This document shows, piece after piece, positions 52,625 through 62,813 of a DNA stretch of 64,000 bases. A program made the position numbers and the translations under genes. Positions within the stretch are counted from its first letter, which is position 1. Every line of letters starts with the position of its first letter. Below the pieces are notes generated by a model, which made no database searches, was not told the origin of the DNA, and was given only the letters and a program-made list of their open reading frames with translations. Source of the DNA: Marinilabilia salmonicolor (GTDB lineage Bacteria; Bacteroidota; Bacteroidia; Bacteroidales; Marinilabiliaceae); assembly GCF_003003035.1 (NCBI RefSeq), contig NZ_PVTS01000017.1:55069-119068 (forward strand), written 5' to 3'.

Positions 52625-52663
52625 CAAAAGACCTGCCTCACAAATGTGCAGGTCTTTTTTTAT
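52625..52663 (+). terminator. tpiA terminator
   Basis: Perfect 10-bp stem AAAGACCTGC (52627-52636) / GCAGGTCTTT (52648-52657) running into TTTTTATG. Confidence 0.9.
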
Positions 52664-52875
52664 GATTTCAGGTGGTATTTTATCACACAATAATCCGTAA
52701 AACCTGGCAATAATATAAAATTACGTTTTTGCAATTAGAGATTGCTTCGGGCATTCAATATTTTTTCTTCTGCCTTCTGCCTCTTAAACTTCTGCCTGTT
52801 GGTCACGAACCTCTAATTTCTAAAAATCTAACGATCTCTTGATCACAAAGACCGGATCAAAAAACAGAAACCTTC

Positions 52876-53721
52876 ATGAAATATAAAAAAATCAACATCA
52901 ATATTTCCCCTGCTGATGACACAGCCCGAGAAATCATTATTGCCCAGTTATCAAATATTGGTTACGACAGTTTCATGGAGACTGAAGATGGACTTGAGGC
53001 CTACATTCCTGAAGATGATTACCGCCCACTGGACGAGGAATTGTTGCCTTTCCTTATTGCGCCGGCCTATAAATTTGAGATTTCCGCTGAAGATCTGGAA
53101 GAAAAAAACTGGAATGAAGAGTGGGAAAAAAACTATTTCAAACCCATTGTTATTAGCGACCAGTGCCTGGTGCGCTCCCCTTTTCATGAAAAACCCGAGA
53201 TTACTCCCCGTTACGAAATCCTGATAGAACCAAAAATGGCTTTTGGCACCGGTTATCATGAAACCACCACCCTGATGGTGCAATACCTGCTGGAAACAGA
53301 TTCGGCCAATACAGATGTTTTGGATATGGGATGTGGCACCGGAATTCTTGGGATTTTAGCTGCCATGCGTGAAGCCAAAAACATTCTCGGCATTGACATT
53401 GACAAATGGGCGGTTGAAAATGCACTGGAAAACATAAAAATCAACAACATCTCAAATATGCAGGTACAAATGGCCGATGCCTCCTTTCTGGGGAAAAGCC
53501 GGAGGTACGACATTATTTTGGCCAACATCAACCGAAATATCCTGTTGGAAGATATGCCCCGCTATGATCTTACCACCAAAACAGGAACACAGATTTTTTT
53601 GAGTGGTTTTTACCGGGAAGATCTTCCAAAAATAGATTCTGTTGCCTCCCAACTCAATTGGCAACAAATTTCGATCAAAGAACAAAACAATTGGGTGGCT
53701 GTATCGTATAGGAAAAAATAA
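52876..53721 (+). CDS. prmA: Ribosomal protein L11 methyltransferase
   Basis: SAM-dependent enzyme that trimethylates L11. The protein has 281 residues: an N-terminal substrate-recognition domain (1-100, with ISAEDLEEKNWNEEWEKNYF), then the Rossmann core with MAFGTGYHETT, the SAM loop LDMGCGTGILGILA and the catalytic-site ILANINRNIL. Length is as in other Bacteroidota PrmA. The spacing of 266 bp from tpiA and the terminator there suggest a separate transcript. A MITE-like element begins 10 nt after its stop. Confidence 0.96.
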   Translation: MKYKKININISPADDTAREIIIAQLSNIGYDSFMETEDGLEAYIPEDDYRPLDEELLPFLIAPAYKFEISAEDLEEKNWNEEWEKNYFKPIVISDQCLVRSPFHEKPEITPRYEILIEPKMAFGTGYHETTTLMVQYLLETDSANTDVLDMGCGTGILGILAAMREAKNILGIDIDKWAVENALENIKINNISNMQVQMADASFLGKSRRYDIILANINRNILLEDMPRYDLTTKTGTQIFLSGFYREDLPKIDSVASQLNWQQISIKEQNNWVAVSYRKK

Positions 53722-53731
53722 ATTCTAAGTA

Positions 53732-53894
53732 GTTTCTGTCCATAAAGTACAACTTGCGTCGTTACGCTTGCCGCCAAAATACTCATTTACGATTAGTAAA
53801 CTCCGTTTTTGGTGGCTTCGCAAGCCTGGCAATTGGCACTTTCTGACCAGAAACAGCTCTTAAAACAGAATTTGCTTAGTTTATAGACAGACTC
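53732..53894. mobile_element. MITE-like element, copy C (subtype II), just after prmA
   Basis: A 163-bp element. Ends: GTTTCTGTCCATAAAG and, right end read inverted, GAGTCTGTCTATAAAC. TAAGTA flanks it directly on both sides (53726-53731 and 53895-53900), the clearest target duplication of the family. The hairpin has outer arms GCCGCCAAAA (53770-53779) / TTTTGGTGGC (53807-53816) and the inner ATTTAC/GTAAA core. It starts 10 nt after the prmA stop codon, not inside it. Confidence 0.78.
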
Positions 53895-53900
53895 TAAGTA

Positions 53901-54071
53901 GAGGTTAGTGTGGCAATTACTAAATTCCTTCACTAATTTCAAGCGCTTTTTTCCTTTCTGCTTCGCGAGGTTTTTAACCGTAACTACGGCTATGCTTTGC
54001 AAACCCCGCCTGGCATAAAGAAAAAAATCACATAAAATTTAAGTAAACCAATTTAATAACTGATACACTGG
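53901..54071. other. Gene-free stretch between copy C and the large secreted protein
   Basis: No gene. GGTTTTTAACCGTAACTACGG near 53971 contains a small inverted repeat. The promoter of the following gene must be here, but I see no TAnnTTTG box. Confidence 0.3.
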
Positions 54072-57000
54072 ATGATTGCACTTTTACCTGACAATAATAT
54101 TCCTTTTTCGCATTTTGGTCGAAAGTTTTTTTCCATCTTTATTTTTCTGACTGTTTCTTTATCGTCTCATTCTCAGACCGGTTATTTTAGTGAATCGGGA
54201 GAGGCAGGTTTTCCGGAAAAAATTGAAGACATTTTCAAGATCTCCTCCGAGAAAAAGCGAGCCAATGATTTCATTGATCAATTTGAAGAATTCTGGCTCT
54301 CTCCTGAAACTCCCGATGAAGCCAAAGCAGCAGTTCTGGAAATCTCTGATTTATTGTACGACAAAAAAGCCACTGCCTTCCCCGACTATCACCTCTTCCT
54401 ATCCACTGTCCGGATGTTTGTGGAACAGAATCAAATAAATGAAAACTTTCGGATTTGGCGGGAAGCGGCCATTACCTATCTGAAGAAACCAAGATACTAC
54501 ACAAGACATTTCAACGAATTGCTCAATACCACCCGTGGCATTATTGACCAGCAGAGGATTTTTGGCGGTCCCGGGACAGACTGGTATTCAAGAAACCCAA
54601 ATTACAGTTTTCGACTGATTGATGACACTCTCACCCTGTCTCTTCCCGAAACCCGCCTGGTTTGTCATTCACGCACCGACAGCATCGAAATCTATAACAC
54701 ATCCGGAAACCTGAACCTTCTCTCAGGAATCTGGAAAGGTAATAAGGGGCGTGTAACGTGGGAACGAAGCGGTTTTGAGGGTAATAAAGTTTATGCCACC
54801 TTTGATGACTACCAAATAGATATGAGTGACTCCGATTTTGCGGTGAAAGATGCTGTTTTTTACAACAGACACTACTTCAACGGCCCGCTTAAAGGAGATC
54901 TGGAACACAAAGTAACGCATATACGCACCCCTTCCTCCAGCCTTTATCCAAAATTTGAGTCTTACGACCAGCTGTTCAACATAAACAACATCCACCCGAA
55001 TCTTCATTACAAAGGCGGGTTTTCTCAGCATGGAGCAAAATTTCTGGGTTCAGGAACAGATCAAAACCCTGCCACCATTTCCATAATCAGAAATGATACC
55101 CTGTTTATTTCTGCCAGATCTAAAATGTTCTCCCTGAGAACGGATGAGATTCTGAGTCGGGAAACAGAAGTTACCATTCATCTGGACACAGGAGAAATTC
55201 ACCACCCGGGACTGGAATTCAAGTACATGGCTCCCAACCGGGATTTATACCTGATCAGAAGCGGAGAAGGAATTAGTCAAAGTCCATTTTTCGACACCTA
55301 TCACAATGTGAGTATTAATTCAGAAATTATTCAATGGAATCTGGACAAGGATTTTATGGAACTGAGGATGCTGGATGGTGCCGCCCAAAACCGCTCCTTT
55401 TTTGAATCACTCAGTTTTTATCGCGAATCCTTCTTCAATTATCTTCAGGGGATGGATGCCATACATCCGTTATTCGGACTTCGCAACTGTTACTACAACA
55501 ACGATCAAAAGCCATTTACTGCAAAGGATTATGCCCGCTTTCTAAACCTGCCCGAAAGTCAGGTTCGTCAACAGGTTCTATCCCTGTCGTTTCACGGATT
55601 TATCGATTTTAACTTCAGCACCGACACTATAAAAATCAATGAAAGACTAACCGATTACATCAAGTTCCGTCTGGGGAAAAAAGACTACGATGTCATCAGA
55701 TTCAGATCTGTGACGGATGAGGACGTTCCCAATGCCATTTTCGACCTTAAAAATTATGATTTGGCACTCAATGGCGTCGAAAACGTCTCCATCAGCGATC
55801 ATCAAAATGTAATTTTTCTTCCTGAAAATGAAAAAATCACCCTGAAACGCAATCGAAACTTCAGTTTCAATGGTCAGATTAAAGCGGGTATGATTGAACT
55901 TTTCGGAAACGGTTTTCTCTTTACCTACGATGATTTCCGAATTGACATGCAGAATATTGATTCCATGCGTATGAGTGTGGGTACGGAACAACTTGATCAG
56001 TACGGACGTCCGCTACTTAGAACCATCGACAACACGGTGGCCCGACTTTCGGGGTATCTGCAAATTGATACCGCCAACAACAAATCGGGAATCAACGACT
56101 ATCCACACTACCCGATTTTGGTTAGTGACAGAGATTCATATGTTTATTATGACAGACCCGACATTCAGAATGCAGCCTACAATACGGAAAACTTTTATTT
56201 TGAATTGGATCCGTTTGAAATAGACAGTATCAACGAATTAAACCTAAAGAACATTGTGTTCGACGGAAAGCTCGTGAGCAACATATTCCCCGAACTGGAA
56301 GACCAATTGGTGGTGCGCAGAGATTATTCTTTGGGTTTTGTAAAACAGTCTCCTCCCGAAGGATACCCCATCTACAATGGCAAAGCCCAATTTACCAATG
56401 AGATAGATTTAAGTAACCGCGGACTAAAGGGAAATGGTCGTCTGGATTATCTGACCAGCTCTGCCGAATCGGAGGATTTCACCTTTTTACCGGAGGAAAC
56501 CAACGGGATTGCACACAGTTTCAATATTGAGCCAAGTACTACGGGCGTTGAATATCCTGATGTACAAGCTGAGAACGTAAAGCTCGTTTACAAACCTCAG
56601 AAAGACCAGCTTCTGACGGAAAGCACCGGATCAGAGTTTCATATTTTCAAGAAAGAAACTTCCCTTAAAGGTGCACTGGCGCTAACTCCTTCAGGACTTC
56701 AGGCCGGAGGAACGTTGCATATGCCAACAGCCAATCTGATCTCTGAAGAGATGGATCTTACCCACCATGCGCTGATAGCCGACAGTGCCGATTTCAATCT
56801 GATAGGCGGTGAAGAGATGGACGGAGTCTCCTTTAAAACCAATAACCTGATTGCTCAACTTGATTTTGAAGAGCGACAAGGCCGGTTTACCTCCCGTGAC
56901 ATGGGAAATACAGTCGAATTTACAGAGAATCTCTATCTGGCTTACATCAGTGAGTTCTCGTGGGACATGGATCAAAACGACATCTACATGGGTGCCAGTG

Positions 57001-58571
57001 GATCGGAAGGAAACAGGTTTGTTTCCACTCACAGGAGACAGGACTCTCTGGAATTTCTGGCCCCCCTGGCCGTTTACGACATTGAAACCAAAACAATACA
57101 GGCCAACGAAGTTACAAATATAGAGGTTGCGGATGCGGACATCATACTCAACGACGGGATCATCAATATCCGCAAAGATGCTGAAATGGATCCGCTCGAT
57201 TCCACTCAGATTTTGCTACCGGGTTCAACCCATAAATTCAAAAATGCCCACGTAAAAATTGAAGGAAAATTTGTTTACAGCGGCTATGGGGAATACGATT
57301 TCATCAATGGCAGTGAAAAACAATACACACTGGATTTTCATAACATAGAAGTAAATGATGAGCAGCATACGATCGCCCAGGGAACCATTCGGGATAACCA
57401 GCTGTTTACTTTAGATGATCATTTTGCTTACAAAGGAGACATAGAGCTCTCCGCTGATGCCCCATTGCTCACCTTTGATGGCGGAACCCAAATGCTGCAC
57501 CCCTGCTCACAAAAAGGCCCGCAGGATTACATAAGGTTCAATGCCCCCATTGATCCGAACGAGGTCAGAATTCCTATTGGAGAGCGCACCACCAATACGG
57601 AATTGGAACGACTGAGTCATGATGTAATGCTTCAAATTGACTCAACTCATGTTTACAGCGCTTTTCTGGAAAAACACCGCAGAATCAACAATGCATCAAT
57701 AGCCGGATCAACAGGCCATTTGAGGTACAACAAGTATAAAAACAGTTTTGAGATAGCTACTGAGGAAAAATTTGCAAACCCTGATTCGGCAGGACACATA
57801 ATCCGTTTCAATGAAGATGAGTGTTCTGTAAACGCTGAAGGAAAACTGGATTTCAATCTGGATCTGGAACAGGTGAAACTTTTTGCATCAGGAAGAATTG
57901 ACCATTTTCGTGAGACAGACAGCGTAAGCATTGATGCCCTGTTCGGCACCTATTTCATGCTCGATGACGTCAGCATCAACACAATGGCCAATGCCATACG
58001 GGGATCCAAAGCACCCATTGCCAAACATGAAAAAGAGACCACAGAAAAACGATTGAGAGAGTGGATGAAAGGCAGTGATGCAAAGAAACTGGCGGACCTG
58101 ATTCAGCCAACCACCGATATTTCAGAAGTATTACCACTTGATTTGCAACATACCCTGTGCTTTACAGATATCAATTTCACATGGAACACTCCATCCCGAT
58201 CCTATGTAGCCAATGGCACAGCAAGCCTCGGATGGATAAAAGACCAGTCCATTGCCAAAGAAGTGGAAGTAAAAGCCTTGGTTTCAAGAAGCCGGGGAGG
58301 AAATTCTTTTGAGATTCATATCAAAGCTGATGAGAACACCTGGTTCTTCTACAGCTACAACAATGGTAAAATGCTGATTCTTTCCTCACTTGATGAGTTT
58401 AACAAGGCCATTCAGGCTCTGGATATCGACTTGAGGAAAATGAAAACCGGGATGGGGCAACCCGATTATGTATTCCAACTGGGCTCTATGAACAGGCTAC
58501 GAAGTTTCATGAAACACTTCAACCCCGATGAGCCTGAAAGTGAAGAGGAAACAGAGGATTTAGAAGAATAA
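54072..58571 (+). CDS. Very large secreted protein of unknown function (1499 residues)
   Basis: I do not recognise a named family. ATG 54072 is followed by a signal-like hydrophobic stretch (about residues 19-36, FFSIFIFLTVSLSSHSQ). The first 150 residues of the mature part are helical; the remaining 1300 look beta-rich, with alternating hydrophobic residues and many short Asp/Asn-containing turns, no cysteine-rich or Ig-like pattern and no further membrane helix. A motif recurs: FEGN-VYATFDDYQIDM (about 235-251) and FGNGFLFTYDDFRIDM (about 610-626). The end is acidic (EPESEEETEDLEE), without a CTD sorting domain. Long homologues without function are common in Bacteroidota, from memory. A periplasmic or outer membrane-associated scaffold is the most I can infer. 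It converges on the sensor kinase with a 10-nt gap. Confidence 0.75.
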   Translation: MIALLPDNNIPFSHFGRKFFSIFIFLTVSLSSHSQTGYFSESGEAGFPEKIEDIFKISSEKKRANDFIDQFEEFWLSPETPDEAKAAVLEISDLLYDKKATAFPDYHLFLSTVRMFVEQNQINENFRIWREAAITYLKKPRYYTRHFNELLNTTRGIIDQQRIFGGPGTDWYSRNPNYSFRLIDDTLTLSLPETRLVCHSRTDSIEIYNTSGNLNLLSGIWKGNKGRVTWERSGFEGNKVYATFDDYQIDMSDSDFAVKDAVFYNRHYFNGPLKGDLEHKVTHIRTPSSSLYPKFESYDQLFNINNIHPNLHYKGGFSQHGAKFLGSGTDQNPATISIIRNDTLFISARSKMFSLRTDEILSRETEVTIHLDTGEIHHPGLEFKYMAPNRDLYLIRSGEGISQSPFFDTYHNVSINSEIIQWNLDKDFMELRMLDGAAQNRSFFESLSFYRESFFNYLQGMDAIHPLFGLRNCYYNNDQKPFTAKDYARFLNLPESQVRQQVLSLSFHGFIDFNFSTDTIKINERLTDYIKFRLGKKDYDVIRFRSVTDEDVPNAIFDLKNYDLALNGVENVSISDHQNVIFLPENEKITLKRNRNFSFNGQIKAGMIELFGNGFLFTYDDFRIDMQNIDSMRMSVGTEQLDQYGRPLLRTIDNTVARLSGYLQIDTANNKSGINDYPHYPILVSDRDSYVYYDRPDIQNAAYNTENFYFELDPFEIDSINELNLKNIVFDGKLVSNIFPELEDQLVVRRDYSLGFVKQSPPEGYPIYNGKAQFTNEIDLSNRGLKGNGRLDYLTSSAESEDFTFLPEETNGIAHSFNIEPSTTGVEYPDVQAENVKLVYKPQKDQLLTESTGSEFHIFKKETSLKGALALTPSGLQAGGTLHMPTANLISEEMDLTHHALIADSADFNLIGGEEMDGVSFKTNNLIAQLDFEERQGRFTSRDMGNTVEFTENLYLAYISEFSWDMDQNDIYMGASGSEGNRFVSTHRRQDSLEFLAPLAVYDIETKTIQANEVTNIEVADADIILNDGIINIRKDAEMDPLDSTQILLPGSTHKFKNAHVKIEGKFVYSGYGEYDFINGSEKQYTLDFHNIEVNDEQHTIAQGTIRDNQLFTLDDHFAYKGDIELSADAPLLTFDGGTQMLHPCSQKGPQDYIRFNAPIDPNEVRIPIGERTTNTELERLSHDVMLQIDSTHVYSAFLEKHRRINNASIAGSTGHLRYNKYKNSFEIATEEKFANPDSAGHIIRFNEDECSVNAEGKLDFNLDLEQVKLFASGRIDHFRETDSVSIDALFGTYFMLDDVSINTMANAIRGSKAPIAKHEKETTEKRLREWMKGSDAKKLADLIQPTTDISEVLPLDLQHTLCFTDINFTWNTPSRSYVANGTASLGWIKDQSIAKEVEVKALVSRSRGGNSFEIHIKADENTWFFYSYNNGKMLILSSLDEFNKAIQALDIDLRKMKTGMGQPDYVFQLGSMNRLRSFMKHFNPDEPESEEETEDLEE

Positions 58572-58581
58572 CACTCATCTG

Positions 58582-61500
58582 TTATTGCTCCGGCATTACG
58601 GGTAACGTAAAAAAGAATGTTGAACCAACTCCGGGGGTGGATTCTAACCAGACTTCACCCCCCAACAGTTCAACATGCCCCTTACAAATGGCCAACCCCA
58701 GTCCTGTCCCCCCAAATTGTCCTTTAACTGAGCTGTCAGCCTGCACAAAACGTTCAAATATTTTTTTCTGCATCGTTTTGGATATTCCCATGCCGGTATC
58801 TTTCACAAAAAACCGGTAAAAAGCATTCTCCTGGGCCTCAAACCCAAATTCGATACTGCCTTCATCAGTAAATTTCAGAGCATTCCCCAGCAAATTGATT
58901 ATAACCTGCCTCAATTTCAGTTCATCAGTCATGATAACCGCCTTCTCATCAGTCACCCCTTTGATTACAGAAAGCTTAACATCTTTTTCTTTTGCTTTAG
59001 GACGAAACACAGCATACAACTCAGATACCACTTCGCCAATATTAACCGGCGATATTGCCACTTTATCCTGTCTGGTCTCTATGGCTGATATGGTTAAAAT
59101 ATCGTTGACCAATTCCAGAAGTTGCCTGCTGCTGTTCACAATAATCTCAGTAAATTCCTTCCGGTCGATGTCGGTGATATAATCCATCCCAAGCATTTCA
59201 GAAAAGCCGATGACCGCATTCAATGGAGTACGGATTTCATGAGACATATTCTGAAGAAATGCAGTTTTTAGTTTTTCACTCTCCTCGGCACGTTCAATAG
59301 CCAGACTCAGGTCCTGGTTTATGCGGGTGAGCTCTTCATTCATTGTCAGATACTCCTCATTCAATGCGGCATATTCTTCATTTTGTCTCTCCAAAAGGTT
59401 ACGACTCTCCTGAAGGGCTTTTTCCGCCATTTTACGTTCCGTTATATCCCTGCCTACCCCAATGATTTCAACAATAGTTCCCTCTTCGTTAAGTACGGCG
59501 GTATCATGCCAGGATAGCCATTTCCACCCGTCACTGGTCATGGCACGTTGTTCAAGACTTACCCGATGCGGAGCCTCAGCAAGTTTCTTCATTTGTTCCT
59601 CTGTAGATGCCTGATCCTGGGGGTGCACCAGTGGCATAAACTTGGTATTCAACAACTCCTCCTCTGACTTACCAAACATCTTACAGTAGGAAGGACTAAC
59701 ATAAGTAAGATATCCTTCCCAATCCACTTTCACCACCAGGTCACTCTGGTTTTCTACAAGTAACCGGTATTTCTCTTCACTGTCTATGAGTGCTTTCTCA
59801 GCTTCCACACGGTCGGTTATATCTCTGCCAACACCTAAAACAAAAGACACCTCATTATCCTCATTTAACAAAAGGGTGGTGACCATTTCCATTGGCAGTG
59901 TGCCGCCGTTTCCTTTCTTGACAAAAACCTGGGAGCGTATTACCCTCATGGCCTCATCTCCCTGGTCAAACCGTGCCAGTCGCAATGGAATCAATTTCCT
60001 CAATTCCTCATACGACTCGGAGCTTAAAACATAATCAAAATCCTTTCCCACCACATCGAGATATTCTTTACCGGTAAGGTTTTTGACCGAAGGACTCACA
60101 TAAGCAAATTCACTCGTATGCGGATTGTACAACCAAATAAGATCTTCAGCATTTTCAGAAATCAAACGATAGCGCTCTTCACTCTTTCGAACCCTCTCTT
60201 CCACCTTTTTCCGAAGAGTAATGTCAGAAAAAATAGTAGCAAATCCGTTATTTCCCCAAGGTGCAGCAGATATTTTGAGATATTTATTATGTTCCTCCGA
60301 AAACGTTTCGAAAATAATTGCCTCCTGATCCTCAACAACCTTGCAATATTGATCAAAATACGATGGCAGGCGTCCAAAAAGACCTATTTGATCATTTCCC
60401 ACTGTCTCCTCTCCCGTAACCCCAATTAAGGATTCAAATGCTTTATTTACCTCGATGAACCGATAATTCACCGGTTTGCCTTCATTGTCATAAATCATTT
60501 CGCTAAAAGCAACTCCCTCAAGCATATTAGAAAACAGGGAGCGAAATCGTTCCTCGTTTCTCTTCAACTCGGAAGCCTGTTTCTCAACCTGCCTTTCCAG
60601 AATGAATCTCCGGTTGCTCATAACCACAACCAAACCCGATAAAAAGAATGAGATAATAAGCCCAAAAAAGAGATTGGTACGGTACTCTCCTCTTTGATAA
60701 GCATCAAAAAAGCCTTGTTCTGCAGAGATGGAAATGGCAAATGTTTTACCAAAAAAGAATTCCAGAAAATGCAGGGAAAAACCACTATCCTGATTTCCGT
60801 ACATAGGAAAAAAACTAAAACGGTAATTATCCGATCGATTTCTGTAATCAACCAAACGAACATGAGAATTGAAGAACGTATTCTGGACAAAATTGCCTGT
60901 AGAGAAGCTCTCCTCCAGTTTTCCCAAATCAAGGGATAAAAATACAAATCCGGAAGAACTGCCTTCATTATCAACCGTTCGAAGAAACATATCGATCATC
61001 TCATCTCCATTTCGATAATAACTCAGAGTAGAAGAAATAAATCCGGTATAGAGTGTCTCAAGCACAGAGCCAAATCGTAATTTATCTTCACTAACTTCAT
61101 AAGGTCCGTGATTAAACAATGCACGATCAGAAGAAAATTCATATTCCACAGAAAACCCCCGCCCGGATTGATCCTTGACCCAACCAACCGACCTGACCAT
61201 CGGATATTCAAGAAGATAACTGACATAAGATCCAAACTCCTTCTCCGAAACACTGTCGCTGGAGGCAAACAACTGAGCACTTCCATGCATCGTATGTCTG
61301 ATCATATCAAGAGCTCCGGAAATAGCCTCCGATTCGGAAGAAACAACTTGTGAGAACACCCCATATTGAAACAGTTTTTCTTCATTGTAAGAAGAAAATA
61401 CTGAGTAAACAGTAATTACGAGGCTTGCAAAAAACACCCAAATCCCCTCCCAGTAATGCAGTTTTTCCTTTGGGAATAATAATTTCTTCTGATTGCGGAT

Positions 61501-62256
61501 ACGAACAAGACTAAATCCTGCAAAAACAATTATCAATAATCCAAGCGATGTGGCAACCGGCAAAATTTTCACACGATGAATCTGATACTCCCATTCCTGC
61601 CTGTCAACATCGACTCCCAACACCATCAGAACCTCGCTTCGATCAACATTCAGCAAGGGAGCAAAACAAGTAATAAACTTTCCTTCCGACCTGTTTTGAG
61701 TTGAGCTGATTAAAGAAACCTTATGTTCAAAAACCTGTGACAGCTCATCGGGAGGATTGAGATATTCCTCCCCACTTTCCCGATACATTTCATCGTCGGG
61801 CATATAACTGCCGGGACCAAAAAAAAAGTCAGCGGATTTCTGCTTAATGGTATAAATCCCATCAATCCCCGAATAGAAGGAATAATTTTTTAATTGCTCA
61901 GAAATTCTTTGGTAATAGGGAGATTCTACATCACCGGGAGAGAAATTAAGTTTGTTGATATGCTCAACATGGAATGAACGAACCAAATTAAGTGTATTGT
62001 CCTGAAGATACTGCTTTAGGATATTTTCCCGATCTGTAACAGATTCCCGGGTCACCCAAAAACCACCAATCAGGATTACTAAAGCAGCAAATACACCACC
62101 AAACCTGATCCCTAAAACCGACCAACTTTTTGTAGTGAGCGACAAGTTACTACTGTCGGCACGAAAAGACTTAATTTGTTTAAGAAACAAAAAAGCAAGA
62201 ACCAGAAGAACTCCTCCGAAAAAGAAAAATTCCAGATGTTTTAAGATAACCAGCAT
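58582..62256 (-). CDS. CHASE-domain, multi-PAS sensor histidine kinase
   Basis: A 1224-residue membrane kinase. Two or three N-terminal membrane helices (8-26, 50-68, about 240-260 and 275-290) frame an extracytoplasmic sensory region; after the helix near 280 a CHASE domain (about 290-540; HGSAQLFASSD, YPMVRSVGWVKDQ) ends with a helix at about 545-565. Then three PAS domains (about 590-690, 705-825, 835-955), a short coiled coil, and the HisKA domain with the phosphorylated His H1006 in SHEIRTPLNAVIGFSEML. The HATPase domain has LLGNALKFTDEG, DTGMGI and GGTGLGLAIC. There is no receiver domain and no response regulator next to it, so the phosphate acceptor is unlinked. The ligand is unknown. 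Confidence 0.93.
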   Translation of the reverse strand: MLVILKHLEFFFFGGVLLVLAFLFLKQIKSFRADSSNLSLTTKSWSVLGIRFGGVFAALVILIGGFWVTRESVTDRENILKQYLQDNTLNLVRSFHVEHINKLNFSPGDVESPYYQRISEQLKNYSFYSGIDGIYTIKQKSADFFFGPGSYMPDDEMYRESGEEYLNPPDELSQVFEHKVSLISSTQNRSEGKFITCFAPLLNVDRSEVLMVLGVDVDRQEWEYQIHRVKILPVATSLGLLIIVFAGFSLVRIRNQKKLLFPKEKLHYWEGIWVFFASLVITVYSVFSSYNEEKLFQYGVFSQVVSSESEAISGALDMIRHTMHGSAQLFASSDSVSEKEFGSYVSYLLEYPMVRSVGWVKDQSGRGFSVEYEFSSDRALFNHGPYEVSEDKLRFGSVLETLYTGFISSTLSYYRNGDEMIDMFLRTVDNEGSSSGFVFLSLDLGKLEESFSTGNFVQNTFFNSHVRLVDYRNRSDNYRFSFFPMYGNQDSGFSLHFLEFFFGKTFAISISAEQGFFDAYQRGEYRTNLFFGLIISFFLSGLVVVMSNRRFILERQVEKQASELKRNEERFRSLFSNMLEGVAFSEMIYDNEGKPVNYRFIEVNKAFESLIGVTGEETVGNDQIGLFGRLPSYFDQYCKVVEDQEAIIFETFSEEHNKYLKISAAPWGNNGFATIFSDITLRKKVEERVRKSEERYRLISENAEDLIWLYNPHTSEFAYVSPSVKNLTGKEYLDVVGKDFDYVLSSESYEELRKLIPLRLARFDQGDEAMRVIRSQVFVKKGNGGTLPMEMVTTLLLNEDNEVSFVLGVGRDITDRVEAEKALIDSEEKYRLLVENQSDLVVKVDWEGYLTYVSPSYCKMFGKSEEELLNTKFMPLVHPQDQASTEEQMKKLAEAPHRVSLEQRAMTSDGWKWLSWHDTAVLNEEGTIVEIIGVGRDITERKMAEKALQESRNLLERQNEEYAALNEEYLTMNEELTRINQDLSLAIERAEESEKLKTAFLQNMSHEIRTPLNAVIGFSEMLGMDYITDIDRKEFTEIIVNSSRQLLELVNDILTISAIETRQDKVAISPVNIGEVVSELYAVFRPKAKEKDVKLSVIKGVTDEKAVIMTDELKLRQVIINLLGNALKFTDEGSIEFGFEAQENAFYRFFVKDTGMGISKTMQKKIFERFVQADSSVKGQFGGTGLGLAICKGHVELLGGEVWLESTPGVGSTFFFTLPVMPEQ

Positions 62257-62370
62257 TCAGAAAAACATTTTTGTTTTCCTAAATTATACATTTTAATTGT
62301 ATTTTAACGAGGTTAGTATCTATTTTTATTCTATTTTATTTTACAAAATCAATACTATATTCGAAACAAT

Positions 62371-62781
62371 ATGAATAAAAACCTCACAACCAGAGATTTC
62401 TCAAAAGAATTAACATTCTCAGCCCAACGCAGTAGCGGAGCAGGAGGACAAAATGTAAACAAAGTAAACACCAAAATTGAATTGCGTTTTTCTGTTCCTG
62501 AATCAACCATACTCTCAAACAGAGAAAAAGAGCTCCTCATTTCCCGTTTGGCAGGAAAATTAACTCATAAAGGCGATTTGATCATTATGGCAGAAACTGA
62601 GCGTTCCCAACTCAGAAATAAGGAGCAAGCCATAAAAAGATTTTACAATCTGCTTGAGTGGGGCCTTAGACCAGTAAAAAAGAGAATTCCAACAAAACCA
62701 TCAAAAGCATCAAAAAAAAGACGCCTTGATGCCAAAAAAAAGCAAGCAGAGAAGAAAAACCGGAGAAAAAATGATTTTTAA
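62371..62781 (+). CDS. arfB: Ribosome rescue factor ArfB (peptidyl-tRNA hydrolase of stalled ribosomes)
   Basis: A 136-residue class I release-factor-like protein that frees ribosomes stalled at mRNA ends. The GGQ catalytic motif is G25-G26-Q27 in RSSGAGGQNVNKVNTK. The codon-recognition domains of true release factors are missing. The C-terminus from about residue 100 is strongly basic (KKRIPTKPSKASKKRR and further Lys/Arg), the tail that enters the empty mRNA channel. This fits ArfB, not PrfH. It is a single gene. Confidence 0.94.
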   Translation: MNKNLTTRDFSKELTFSAQRSSGAGGQNVNKVNTKIELRFSVPESTILSNREKELLISRLAGKLTHKGDLIIMAETERSQLRNKEQAIKRFYNLLEWGLRPVKKRIPTKPSKASKKRRLDAKKKQAEKKNRRKNDF

Positions 62782-62813
62782 TACGGAAAAAATTTATTCA
62801 AAAATAAACCAGG

